DNA of 34,750 nt, taken from contig JAISWM010000102.1 of NCBI GenBank assembly GCA_031270785.1, positions 1 to 34,750 of the forward strand. Direction: 5' to 3'. The notes beneath the pieces were generated by a model. It made no database searches, was not told where the DNA came from, and worked only from the letters and a program-made list of their open reading frames with translations. The stretch comes from Oscillospiraceae bacterium (GTDB taxonomy: Bacteria; Bacillota; Clostridia; Oscillospirales; Acutalibacteraceae). This document shows, piece after piece, positions 1-8,068 of this stretch (position 1 is the first letter of the stretch; the number at the start of each line of letters is the position of its first letter). The position numbers and the translations under genes are program-made.

Positions 1-74
1 GTACGTTCGCACTTGAAATCTGTACAACTAAAGCCTGATAAGATTTGCGGATTCTTCGGCTCGAAAACTACTGC

Positions 75-164
75 TTATGCCGTATAGTTACGCGCTAGGT
101 TTAATCGGGGGATCAATAACAGTAAAGCATCACTAATAAAAACTTTTAATTTATTCTTTTTCAT
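75..164 (-). pseudogene. Truncated paralogue of the N-terminus of the exported protein at 25101-26207 (MKKNKLKVFISDALLLLIPRLNLARNYTA*)
   Basis: First ~16 codons and upstream region match the 26207 gene (MKKNKSKVFISCALLL); stop after 29 codons; SD-like aaggag at 171-177. Confidence 0.5.
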
Positions 165-192
165 AATTTTTCTCCTTAAAATTTTATTTATA

Positions 193-221
193 ATTATAAT
201 ATTAAATCAATGAAATGTCAA
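193..221 (-). promoter_or_regulatory. Consensus sigma-A type promoter TTGACA-17-TATAAT
   Basis: Minus strand TTGACA (216-221) and TATAAT (193-198), 17 nt spacer, upstream of 75-164 fragment. Confidence 0.65.
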
Positions 222-358
222 TATGTTTTTGAAAAATTACGGTAATTTAATTTTATCATTAATTTATAATATTTAGATTTTAAATTAATTTTTTAGAACA
301 TAAAATAAGCAAATTTAAAATTTTCAAGGCCTAATTTGCAAAATAATAAAAATAAAAC

Positions 359-475
359 TATAGCTGTTACGATTTAAAACAGTCCTCAAAAGTAAATTTA
401 TTCATGTACCTTCTCCCAGCCGTCGGCTGGGAGAAGGTCATAAAAATCAGACGCTTTTCAAACGAAACAGCTATA
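359..475. repeat. Family A palindromic element (117 bp)
   Basis: tatagctgtt...ctcccagccgtcggctgggag...aacagctata; same as copies at 4244, 15555, 21727, 27536, 31583. Confidence 0.85.
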
Positions 476-589
476 TCTGTAATGCGTTCATCTTTTAAAA
501 TATTACATTCGGCAACAAAATTAAATTACCGTGTTCTAAAATAATTTTTTATTGTACTTTTACTTTTAATGCGATAGAATTTACTAGCT

Positions 590-692
590 GTAGTAAAAAT
601 CTTTTAAAATATTTATATTTTTGCTTTCGCATCCTCTTTCGACGGAGGAAAAACGTAAAATAATACTACATTTCTAAATGATTTTTGCTATA
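590..692. repeat. Family D palindromic element (diverged)
   Basis: tagtaaaaatcttttaaa...hairpin...acgtaaaataatactacatttctaaatgatttttgctata. Confidence 0.7.
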
Positions 693-696
693 TGTG

Positions 697-803
697 TATA
701 GTGATTTAACTTAAAAAATATAAACTCTTGTAACCCTTTCCCCGCGAGATCGCGGGGAAAGAGTGCACAAATGAGTGTGCTTTTTTCAAGTAAAACAGCT
801 ATA
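697..803. repeat. Family F palindromic element
   Basis: tatagtgatttaacttaaaaaatataaact...ctttccccgcgagatcgcggggaaag...ttttttcaagtaaaacagctata; related copy at 13312. Confidence 0.75.
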
Positions 804-823
804 TTGGTTCATGCCGGGTTTTC

Positions 824-904
824 GGCCATGTCTCAAAATGGTTGAAATTTCTTCTTTTTTCCCCCAGTGGGGGAAGATATTATCAACTAATTTGGGCCAC
901 CACC
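824..904. repeat. Family B palindromic element
   Basis: ggccatgtctcaaaatggttgaaat...gatattatcaactaatttgggccaccacc; flanks GGGTTTTC / GGATTTTC (7/8 TSD). Confidence 0.85.
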
Positions 905-945
905 GGATTTTCAACAAATTTAATGTTATATTAGGAATGTGTATA

Positions 946-2280
946 ATGAATGAATTACCTTACAGTTTAGAGGCGGAGCAGTCTGTTTTAGGGGCTATTT
1001 TATTGGATTCTAAGTGCCTTGACAGAGTTGCGGAAATAATTCCTAATTCGCAGTATTTTAATTCAGCTAATCATAAATTCATATATTCAACCATAATAGA
1101 TATGTTTATAAACGGTCAGCCAATTGATTTTGTAACCGTACTTAATTTACTTCAGAAATCAGGCGACATAGATAAAGACGCTTATCGCAACTATTTTTTA
1201 GATTTGATCAATTTAGTGCCGTCAATTTCTAATGCGGAAACATATGCTTATATAATAAAAGACAAATACAACATAAGAGTTTTAGCGGAAACCGCTAAAG
1301 AAATCATCGAAGAGATTTCTGCAAATGATCTTAGCTCGTCTGAATTACTTGATTCTGCTGAACAAAAGATTTTTGACATTAGAAAAGGCAAAGAAATAAA
1401 GGGACTTCAACGTATTAACGAAATCATTTTACAAACATTTGACAGATTAGATACTTTAGTTTCGAGTGATTCAAAAGGCATACCGGGGATTTCCACTGGC
1501 CTTGGTGATCTTGACAGAGTTATAATGGGTCTTAATAAGTCGGATTTGATACTGCTGGCCGCAAGGCCAGGTATGGGGAAGACAAGTTTTGCTCTTAATA
1601 TTGCCCAAAGTGTAGCGTTAAAAGAAGAAAAAAAGGTAGCTTTTTTTTCGCTTGAAATGACCAAAGAACAGTTAGCGTTCAGAATATTATCTATGGAAAG
1701 CATGGTGCCGTCTCAAAAACTAAGATTGGGTAATCTTAATGAAGAGGAATGGGAAAGGCTAATAGAAGCAGGCGACAGACTTTCTAAATCACAAATATAT
1801 ATTGACGACACTCCAAATATGACTATTCCGGAAATGAAATCAAAACTCAGACGTTTAAATGAAATAGATTTAGTCTTAATAGACTATTTGCAATTGATGT
1901 CCGGCGCTAAAAGAATAGATAACCGAGTACAAGAAATTTCTGAAATTACTAGGAATTTGAAAATAATGTCTAAAGAATTAGACGTCCCGGTTGTAACTTT
2001 ATCTCAGCTTTCAAGAGCCAGTGAACAGCGCACCGATCATAGGCCGGTGCTTTCCGACCTCAGGGATTCAGGCTCCATTGAGCAAGACGCGGATATTGTA
2101 TTATTTTTATATAGAAAAGGGTATTATCCTTCGGCTGATGTTGATGAAAATGCCAATATAAATGACGGGGAATGCATAGTAGCAAAAAACCGGCACGGTG
2201 AAACCAGATCTGTACCACTATTCTGGCAGGGAGAGTTTATGAAATTTACGGCTAGAGAGGAAAACCGAGTTGAGTATTAG
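946..2280 (+). CDS. dnaB: Replicative DNA helicase DnaB
   Basis: MNELPYSLEAEQSVLGAIL start, Walker A AARPGMGKTSFALNIA, DYLQLMSG; ORF upstream of 946 is read through MITEs F and B, so internal ATG with ttagga SD preferred. Confidence 0.95.
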   Translation: MNELPYSLEAEQSVLGAILLDSKCLDRVAEIIPNSQYFNSANHKFIYSTIIDMFINGQPIDFVTVLNLLQKSGDIDKDAYRNYFLDLINLVPSISNAETYAYIIKDKYNIRVLAETAKEIIEEISANDLSSSELLDSAEQKIFDIRKGKEIKGLQRINEIILQTFDRLDTLVSSDSKGIPGISTGLGDLDRVIMGLNKSDLILLAARPGMGKTSFALNIAQSVALKEEKKVAFFSLEMTKEQLAFRILSMESMVPSQKLRLGNLNEEEWERLIEAGDRLSKSQIYIDDTPNMTIPEMKSKLRRLNEIDLVLIDYLQLMSGAKRIDNRVQEISEITRNLKIMSKELDVPVVTLSQLSRASEQRTDHRPVLSDLRDSGSIEQDADIVLFLYRKGYYPSADVDENANINDGECIVAKNRHGETRSVPLFWQGEFMKFTAREENRVEY

Positions 2281-3664
2281 CAATAAGATACATAGCGCGA
2301 TTGAAGAATTTGGAATGTTTCAGGGTACGAATAAAATTTTAGTAGGGGTATCCGGGGGATCGGATTCTGTGTGTTTGCTGCATTTTTTAAATACCTGCGA
2401 AAAAACACACAATGTGCAAGTTTCTGCTGTACATATAAATCATTGTATGCGGGGCAGTGAAGCGGATAGAGATGAAAATTTTGTTCGGGAGTTTTGCCAA
2501 AAGATCGGTGTTCCGTTCTACTTAGAAAAAATTGATATTCCTAAAATATCTTCAGAAACAAAAACAGGTATAGAAGAATGCGGAAGAAATATGCGATACC
2601 GAATATTTAATAATATTGCCGAAAAATCAGAAGCAAAAATAGCTACAGCTCATACTTTATCCGATAGTATAGAAACTGTGTTTTTAAATATGATTCGCGG
2701 GTGCTCTATTAATGGAATTTGTGGCATACCCGCTGTTAGGGGCAAAATTATTCGTCCTTTAATTTATATTAGTAAGGGTGAAACTGAAAGTTATTGCAGA
2801 GAATATAATCTAAAATATGTATATGACAGCTCAAACAGCTGCAAAGATTATAATAGAAATAAGATAAGGCTGGAAATAATGCCAGTGCTTAAACGCATTA
2901 ATCCTTCTTTTGAAAAGTGTTTTAAAAGATTTTTAGGCAGTGTGGCAGAAGATAAAAATTATTTAGAAAATATTTCGGAAACGGCGTATAAAAAGACTGT
3001 AATTTCAAGTGAAAAACATGAATATAATATCGAAGCCATTGAAAAGTTACCGCCTTCTGTTAAGAACAGAGTTATATATAAAATTCTTGAAAATTTATCA
3101 AATAAAAAAAATCTTGAATGCAAACACGTAAATTTAATATCAGAAATGATTTCCGATAATAAAAACGGATGCATTACTTTACGCAGTGGTATTCAAATTT
3201 GTATAAGCGGGAATATTTTATATAAAAAAAGCCCGCAAGATGAAAAAAGTATAAAGTGGGAATATAAATTAAAAAATATAAATTTCTTGACACCTTTGGG
3301 AATAATATTCATAATTAAGGTGGTAAAAAGGGAAGGATTTAATGTTTTCAAAGCCAAAGAAAAAAATAATATAGTCGGAATGCTCGACTATGATAAAATC
3401 CCAAAGAATAGTGTTTTTAGAAATCGCCGTGAAAAAGATGTTTTTACCCCAATAAACAGAGGGGTTACCAAGTCGATAAAAAAATTATTCAGTGAACTTA
3501 AAATTTCGCCAAATGATAGATATAAGATTCCAATGATTGGAGTCGGGAATCAGATTATTTGGATATACGAAGTGGGAGGGTCCGAAGCTTTTAAGATAGA
3601 CGAAAGTACACAAAATGTAGCTTTAATTTTAAAAGGAGAAAGTATAAATGATAGACGGTATTGA
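2270..3664 (+). CDS. tilS: tRNA(Ile)-lysidine synthetase
   Basis: SGGSDSVCLLHFL PP-loop motif, HINHCMRGSEADRDE, C-terminal TilS domain; overlaps dnaB and hpt ends. Confidence 0.92.
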   Translation: MSISNKIHSAIEEFGMFQGTNKILVGVSGGSDSVCLLHFLNTCEKTHNVQVSAVHINHCMRGSEADRDENFVREFCQKIGVPFYLEKIDIPKISSETKTGIEECGRNMRYRIFNNIAEKSEAKIATAHTLSDSIETVFLNMIRGCSINGICGIPAVRGKIIRPLIYISKGETESYCREYNLKYVYDSSNSCKDYNRNKIRLEIMPVLKRINPSFEKCFKRFLGSVAEDKNYLENISETAYKKTVISSEKHEYNIEAIEKLPPSVKNRVIYKILENLSNKKNLECKHVNLISEMISDNKNGCITLRSGIQICISGNILYKKSPQDEKSIKWEYKLKNINFLTPLGIIFIIKVVKREGFNVFKAKEKNNIVGMLDYDKIPKNSVFRNRREKDVFTPINRGVTKSIKKLFSELKISPNDRYKIPMIGVGNQIIWIYEVGGSEAFKIDESTQNVALILKGESINDRRY

Positions 3665-4190
3665 CAGAGTTTTGCTGAGCGAAGAACATTTATCGGAAAC
3701 CGTAAGTAGACTTGGTAAAAAAATAAGCCTGGAGTACAAAGACAAGAATCTTTTGATGATTAGCGTATTGAAGGGTTCTGTGGTTTTTATGTCCGACCTT
3801 ATGAGAAAAATCAGCATACCATGTACGATAGACTTTATGGAGGTTTCAAGTTATACAGGAACTGAAAGCAGCGGGGAAGTCAGGATTTTAAAAGATTTGG
3901 ATATTCCCATTATGGGGTATGACGTTCTGGTCGTGGAAGATATATTGGACAGCGGAAAAACTCTTAGTTATATACTGGAGATGTTAAAGTCGAGAAATCC
4001 TAAGAGTATAAAACTTTGTGCCCTTCTTGATAAACCTGAAGCTCGAAGGTCAAATATATGCGCGGATTATGTCGGTGAAAAAATACTCAATGAATTCGTG
4101 GTAGGATACGGGCTTGATTGTAACGAAAAGTATAGGAATCTTCCTTTTGTAGGTGTACTCAGCAGTAAAGTAGGTAGTAGTCCAAATTAA
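3648..4190 (+). CDS. hpt: Hypoxanthine phosphoribosyltransferase; last 5 residues and stop encoded by a family B element
   Basis: VLVVEDILDSGKTLSYI PRPP motif; tilS-hpt-ftsH order; C-terminus GSSPN* falls inside element starting at 4173. Confidence 0.93.
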   Translation: MIDGIDRVLLSEEHLSETVSRLGKKISLEYKDKNLLMISVLKGSVVFMSDLMRKISIPCTIDFMEVSSYTGTESSGEVRILKDLDIPIMGYDVLVVEDILDSGKTLSYILEMLKSRNPKSIKLCALLDKPEARRSNICADYVGEKILNEFVVGYGLDCNEKYRNLPFVGVLSSKVGSSPN

Positions 4191-4375
4191 TTGATAATAT
4201 CTTCACCCCCGCCATAGGCGGGGGTGAAAGATAGAATTTCAACTATAGCTGTTCCGTTTGAAAAGCGTCTGATTTCTGTAACTTTCTCCCAGCCGTCGGC
4301 TGGGAGAAAGTACAAGGATAAATTTACTTTTGAGGACTGTTTTAAATCATAACAGCTATATTTTGAGACACGGCC
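4173..4375. repeat. Family B element interrupted by a nested family A element
   Basis: ggtagtagtccaaattaattgataatatc...tttcaacta[A]ttttgagacacggcc; perfect 8-bp TSD GTAAAGTA at 4165-4172 and 4376-4383. Confidence 0.92.
4244..4360. repeat. Family A element nested in family B
   Basis: 117 bp tatagctgtt...aacagctata; splits the B arm ttcaactattttgag at TA. Confidence 0.9.
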
Positions 4376-4428
4376 GTAAAGTACACGGCCGGTAGATGCG
4401 TTTTTATTCGCCTAAGGAGTGACGTGAG

Positions 4429-6282
4429 TTGGAAAACAAAAAAATAGTAAGAAATATAATAGCTTTTTTAGGGTTACCTATACTGGTAATAATAATAGTA
4501 GCTTTAATAAATGGAGTATTGCCGAAAAAAGCGTATAATTATTCTGAAGTTGTTGATAAATTTCGCAAACATGAAGTTATAGAGTATAGTATGAACCTTG
4601 GGTCGGGCGATATGGAAATAAAACTTTCCAGTGGCGAGATTATATTTTATTCCGCGCCAAGCGTGAATTTAATTTATAACGATATAAAAGAATATGTTAA
4701 TGAATATAATAAAGAAAATCCAAATTTCCCAATGACATATAATTTAATAAAAGCTGCTGAAATCTCTTGGATTACCAATATTTTGACGTTTATCCTTATG
4801 CCGGTGTTACTTTTGGGAGTGTTTTCGTGGTTTTTTATGAGGAGAATGTCAATTATGGGAGATGGAGGACGTCAGTTTGGGTTCGGAAAAGCTAAAGTAA
4901 AAAACCTTTCTGACGAAAAAAGAAAAACTTCTTTTGACGATGTAGCCGGCGCGGATGAAGAAAAAGAAGAACTTTCGGAAATAGTAGAATTTTTAAAACA
5001 TCCTAAAAAATATAACGATCTTGGGGCAAGAATTCCGAAAGGAGTTTTATTGATTGGTCCTCCGGGAACGGGGAAAACGTTAATTGCAAGGGCAGTTGCC
5101 GGAGAAGCGGGGGTACCTTTTTTTTCAATATCAGGTTCTGATTTTGTGGAAATGTTTGTGGGAGTTGGTGCCTCAAGGGTAAGAAGTCTTTTTGAACAAG
5201 CCAAAAAGAACTCTCCGTGCATAATATTTATAGATGAAATAGATGCCGTAGGACGCCAAAGAGGAGCGGGACTGGGTGGAGGGCATGATGAAAGAGAGCA
5301 AACACTGAATCAGCTTTTAGTAGAAATGGATGGTTTCGGCGTCAACGAAGGCGTTATAATGATAGCCGCCACAAATAGGCCCGATATTTTAGACCCGGCT
5401 CTTATGAGACCCGGAAGATTTGACAGACATGTTGTTGTGAATTATCCGGATATGAAAGGCAGAGAGGAAATACTAAGAGTACACGCAAAAGGCAAACCGT
5501 TTGCACCGGATGTTAAGTTAAGGACGATTGCAAAGACGACTTCCGGATTTACCGGCGCGGATTTGGAAAATCTTATAAACGAAGCGGCGCTGCTTTCCGC
5601 CAAAAAAGATTTAAAGCAAATTACTATGAAAGAAATAGAAGATTCCACAATTAAAGTGGTTATGGGAACGGAAAAAAAATCCAGAGTTATAACGCCGGAT
5701 GAAAAGGAAATAACAGCTTACCACGAAAGCGGCCACGCAATAGCAACATATTTTTGTAAAACTCAGGATAAAGTGCATGAAATTTCAATAATACCCAGAG
5801 GAATGGCCGGCGGGTATACCATGTCGCTTCCGGAGAAAGACAAAGTTTATGTTTCCAAAAATAAAATGCTTGAACATGTAGTAACGCTTTTGGGCGGAAG
5901 AGTGGCCGAGGCTATAATTTTTGATGATATATCTACCGGGGCGTCAAATGATATTGAACGCGCTACCGGTACGGTAAAATCTATGGTTACTAAATATGGT
6001 ATGAGCGATAAACTCGGCCCTATTTCGTATGGGGAAAATCATAATGAAATTTTCATAGGAAGAGATATGGGTCACGTCAAAAACTATTCTGAAAAAGTCG
6101 CTTCTGAAATAGACGAAGAGATACGCCGCATAGTTAATGAATGCTACGTTAAAGTAGAAAAGATATTACAAAGCAACATAGACAAACTGCATCAAGTAGC
6201 AAAAACTTTAATAGAAAAAGAAAAAATTAATGGAAGTGAATTTGAAACTATCATGCAGGAATCAGGTTGTGTCCCAAATTAA
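4429..6282 (+). CDS. ftsH: ATP-dependent zinc metalloprotease FtsH; C-terminal GCVPN* encoded by a family B end
   Basis: [25 protein letters not shown] region, HESGHA zinc motif, two N-terminal TM segments; TTG start after aaggagtg. Confidence 0.96.
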   Translation: MENKKIVRNIIAFLGLPILVIIIVALINGVLPKKAYNYSEVVDKFRKHEVIEYSMNLGSGDMEIKLSSGEIIFYSAPSVNLIYNDIKEYVNEYNKENPNFPMTYNLIKAAEISWITNILTFILMPVLLLGVFSWFFMRRMSIMGDGGRQFGFGKAKVKNLSDEKRKTSFDDVAGADEEKEELSEIVEFLKHPKKYNDLGARIPKGVLLIGPPGTGKTLIARAVAGEAGVPFFSISGSDFVEMFVGVGASRVRSLFEQAKKNSPCIIFIDEIDAVGRQRGAGLGGGHDEREQTLNQLLVEMDGFGVNEGVIMIAATNRPDILDPALMRPGRFDRHVVVNYPDMKGREEILRVHAKGKPFAPDVKLRTIAKTTSGFTGADLENLINEAALLSAKKDLKQITMKEIEDSTIKVVMGTEKKSRVITPDEKEITAYHESGHAIATYFCKTQDKVHEISIIPRGMAGGYTMSLPEKDKVYVSKNKMLEHVVTLLGGRVAEAIIFDDISTGASNDIERATGTVKSMVTKYGMSDKLGPISYGENHNEIFIGRDMGHVKNYSEKVASEIDEEIRRIVNECYVKVEKILQSNIDKLHQVAKTLIEKEKINGSEFETIMQESGCVPN

Positions 6283-6340
6283 TTGATAATATCCCCCCCG
6301 CCGGTAGGCGGAGGGAAAATAAAAAAATTTCAATTTTTAA
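6265..6340. repeat. Family B element, decayed right end
   Basis: ggttgtgtcccaaattaattgataatatccccccc...tttcaattttt; right terminus not clear. Confidence 0.7.
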
Positions 6341-6376
6341 AGCGTAGCTAAAATTTGCAGCATTTGCAAAAAAATA

Positions 6377-6405
6377 TTGACATTTTGCGTATATTTATAT
6401 ACAAT
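6377..6405 (+). promoter_or_regulatory. Promoter TTGACA-17-TACAAT
   Basis: TTGACA 6377-6382, TACAAT 6400-6405. Confidence 0.55.
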
Positions 6406-6475
6406 ATCAATAGGGCTTTGACATTTTTGCAGTATATATTTTTAAAAATGTGCAAAAAACTCAAAATCGAAAATA

Positions 6476-6583
6476 TATAGCCAACGCCCTTGAAAAATGT
6501 TTAATTTTTTACCACTCTTTCCCCGCTGCCGGCAGGGAAAGACCGTGCAAACAAATTTACTTTTTTCAAATGCAGCAACTGTA
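6476..6583. repeat. Family E palindromic element
   Basis: tatagccaacgcccttgaaaaatgtttaatttttt...cgctgccggcaggg...tttacttttttcaaatgcagc; near-copy at 7092. Confidence 0.8.
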
Positions 6584-6585
6584 GA

Positions 6586-6834
6586 TTGAAAGGAATGTTG
6601 TTTATGCCAAAAGTAAAATTCACATGTTGTGCTAATCCTTCTGAATTGTTACCACTACTAGAACGCGAGGATATTAACGCTATAAAAGGAGTTTATACTG
6701 TAGAATTTTTCAAAGGTGGCTTCGGTATTTCGAGTAATCCGCTTGATCCCAAATATACATCGGCATCACAATGTTTAGACATCAGTCAACAATTTTATGA
6801 TCAACTACGCGGTATTTCTGAAACAGTCGAATAA
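6586..6834 (+). CDS. Small hypothetical protein (start may be 6604)
   Basis: ORF with gaaagg SD; no recognised family. Confidence 0.5.
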   Translation: MKGMLFMPKVKFTCCANPSELLPLLEREDINAIKGVYTVEFFKGGFGISSNPLDPKYTSASQCLDISQQFYDQLRGISETVE

Positions 6835-6854
6835 TAAATGCGCCAATACGATCT

Positions 6855-6943
6855 GGTGGTGGTCCAAATCAATTGATAATATCTTTCCCCCCCGCCATAG
6901 GCGGAGGGGAAAGATGGAATTTCAACTATTTTATGGCGCGACC
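6855..6943. repeat. Family B element
   Basis: ggtggtggtccaaatcaattgataatatc...atttcaactattttatggcgcgacc; perfect 8-bp TSD TACGATCT (6847-6854 / 6944-6951). Confidence 0.92.
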
Positions 6944-7004
6944 TACGATCTAGGCCTAATAATTTGGCAAACGCTATAGCTGTTTCTTTTGAAAAGAGTC
7001 ATAT

Positions 7005-7096
7005 TATAGTAAAAACCTTTTCAAATAGTGACGTTTTTGTCCTTTCCCCCGCGAGTCAGCGGGGCGATGATTGCTGAAATTTATACTTTTCTATAG
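7005..7096. repeat. Family D left arm joined to unrelated right arm (partial or chimeric element)
   Basis: tatagtaaaaaccttttcaaatagtgacgtttttgtcctttccccc followed by non-D right half ending ctatag. Confidence 0.5.
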
Positions 7097-7196
7097 CTAA
7101 CGCCCTTGAAAAATGTTTAATTTTTTACCACTCTTTTCACGCTGCCGGCAGGGAAAGACCGTGCGGACAAATTTACTTTTTTCAAATGCAGCTATA
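7092..7196. repeat. Family E palindromic element
   Basis: tatagctaacgcccttgaaaaatgtttaatttttt...tttacttttttcaaatgcagctata. Confidence 0.85.
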
Positions 7197-7249
7197 TTTG
7201 ACAAATGATATACTCAGAGTATAAAATCAAAACCTAGGCAGCATTTGAA

Positions 7250-7339
7250 GGTGATGGGTCAAATTAGTTGATAATATCTTTTCCCCCCGCCCAGGGCGGG
7301 GGGGAAAGGAAGAGATTTCAATTATTTTGAGACACGACC
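7250..7339. repeat. Family B element
   Basis: ggtgatgggtcaaattagttgataatatc...tttcaattattttgagacacgacc; flanks GCATTTGAA / GCATTTAAA (8/9). Confidence 0.88.
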
Positions 7340-7361
7340 GCATTTAAAAGGCAGGGATTGT

Positions 7362-7700
7362 ATGGATTGCATTTTTTGTAAGATAGCGTGCGGAGAAATC
7401 AAAGCTGATATTGAGTATCAAGACGATAAAATAGTAATATTTCACGATTTAAATCCTCAAGCGCCGGTGCATTTGCTTGCGATACCTAAAGACCATATAC
7501 AGTCGCTGGACCACATAAATGAAAGTAATTGTAATGCGGTTTCCCACATATTTAAACATTTACCCAAAATAGCCAAAAAATTTGGAATAGAAAATGGATA
7601 TAGATTAGTAAGTAATTGCGGGGAAAAAGCCGGTCAAACTGTTAACCATTTGCACTTTCATATTTTAGGCGGAAGAGATATGCGCTGGCCTCCAGGGTAA
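7362..7700 (+). CDS. HIT family protein (histidine triad nucleotide-binding, HinT-like)
   Basis: MDCIFCKIACGEI start and HLHFHILGGR histidine triad. Confidence 0.93.
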   Translation: MDCIFCKIACGEIKADIEYQDDKIVIFHDLNPQAPVHLLAIPKDHIQSLDHINESNCNAVSHIFKHLPKIAKKFGIENGYRLVSNCGEKAGQTVNHLHFHILGGRDMRWPPG

Positions 7701-7704
7701 TTTA

Positions 7705-7800
7705 GAAGCGTGGTATTACTTACGTTTCTGTCCCCTCTGTCCCCCGTCGAAGGCGGGGGGGAAACAAAAATGCCACTGTTTCAAAAAGCTTTTAGTATAG
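7705..7800. repeat. Family D element (first unit of D-E tandem)
   Basis: tttagaagcgtggtattacttacgtttc...aaacaaaaatgccactgtttcaaaaagcttttagtata. Confidence 0.75.
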
Positions 7801-7848
7801 GCTAGTGCCCCTTGAAAAATGTTTAATTTTCATGGCTTTCCCACTCGC

Positions 7849-7938
7849 TTAGAAACGTGGTATTATTAACGTTTTTCCCCCCGCGAGTCGGCGGGTGGGA
7901 AAACAAAAATACCACTGTTTCAAAAAGCTTTTAGTATA
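7849..7938. repeat. Family D element (second unit of D-E tandem)
   Basis: cttagaaacgtggtattattaacg...aaacaaaaataccactgtttcaaaaagcttttagtata. Confidence 0.75.
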
Positions 7939-8039
7939 GCTAATGCCCTTGAAAAACGTTTAATTTTTTCATAGCTTTCCCCCACGCTCGCAGCGCGAAG
8001 GAAAATTGCGGGGGGCTTTTTTCAAAAGCAACAGCTACA
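7935..8039. repeat. Family E element
   Basis: tatagctaatgcccttgaaaaacgtttaattttttc...cttttttcaaaagcaacagcta. Confidence 0.75.
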
Positions 8040-8068
8040 AATAAAGATTTTCCGGGAGATTACAACGT

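Noticed and set aside
775-945. N-terminal extension of the dnaB ORF (MCFFQVKQLYWF...)
   Set aside because: It is read-through of MITE families F and B; canonical DnaB start MNELPYSLEAEQ with an SD is at 946.
4206-4234. Interpreting the GC hairpins simply as intrinsic terminators
   Set aside because: They lie within long conserved arms with target duplications, occur upstream of genes and inside each other. Some may still terminate transcription, but that is not their primary explanation.
4872-5222. Antisense ORFs inside ftsH, gyrase-like, ABC and other genes
   Set aside because: Opposite a strongly supported CDS, no SD or recognisable motifs; shadow ORFs.
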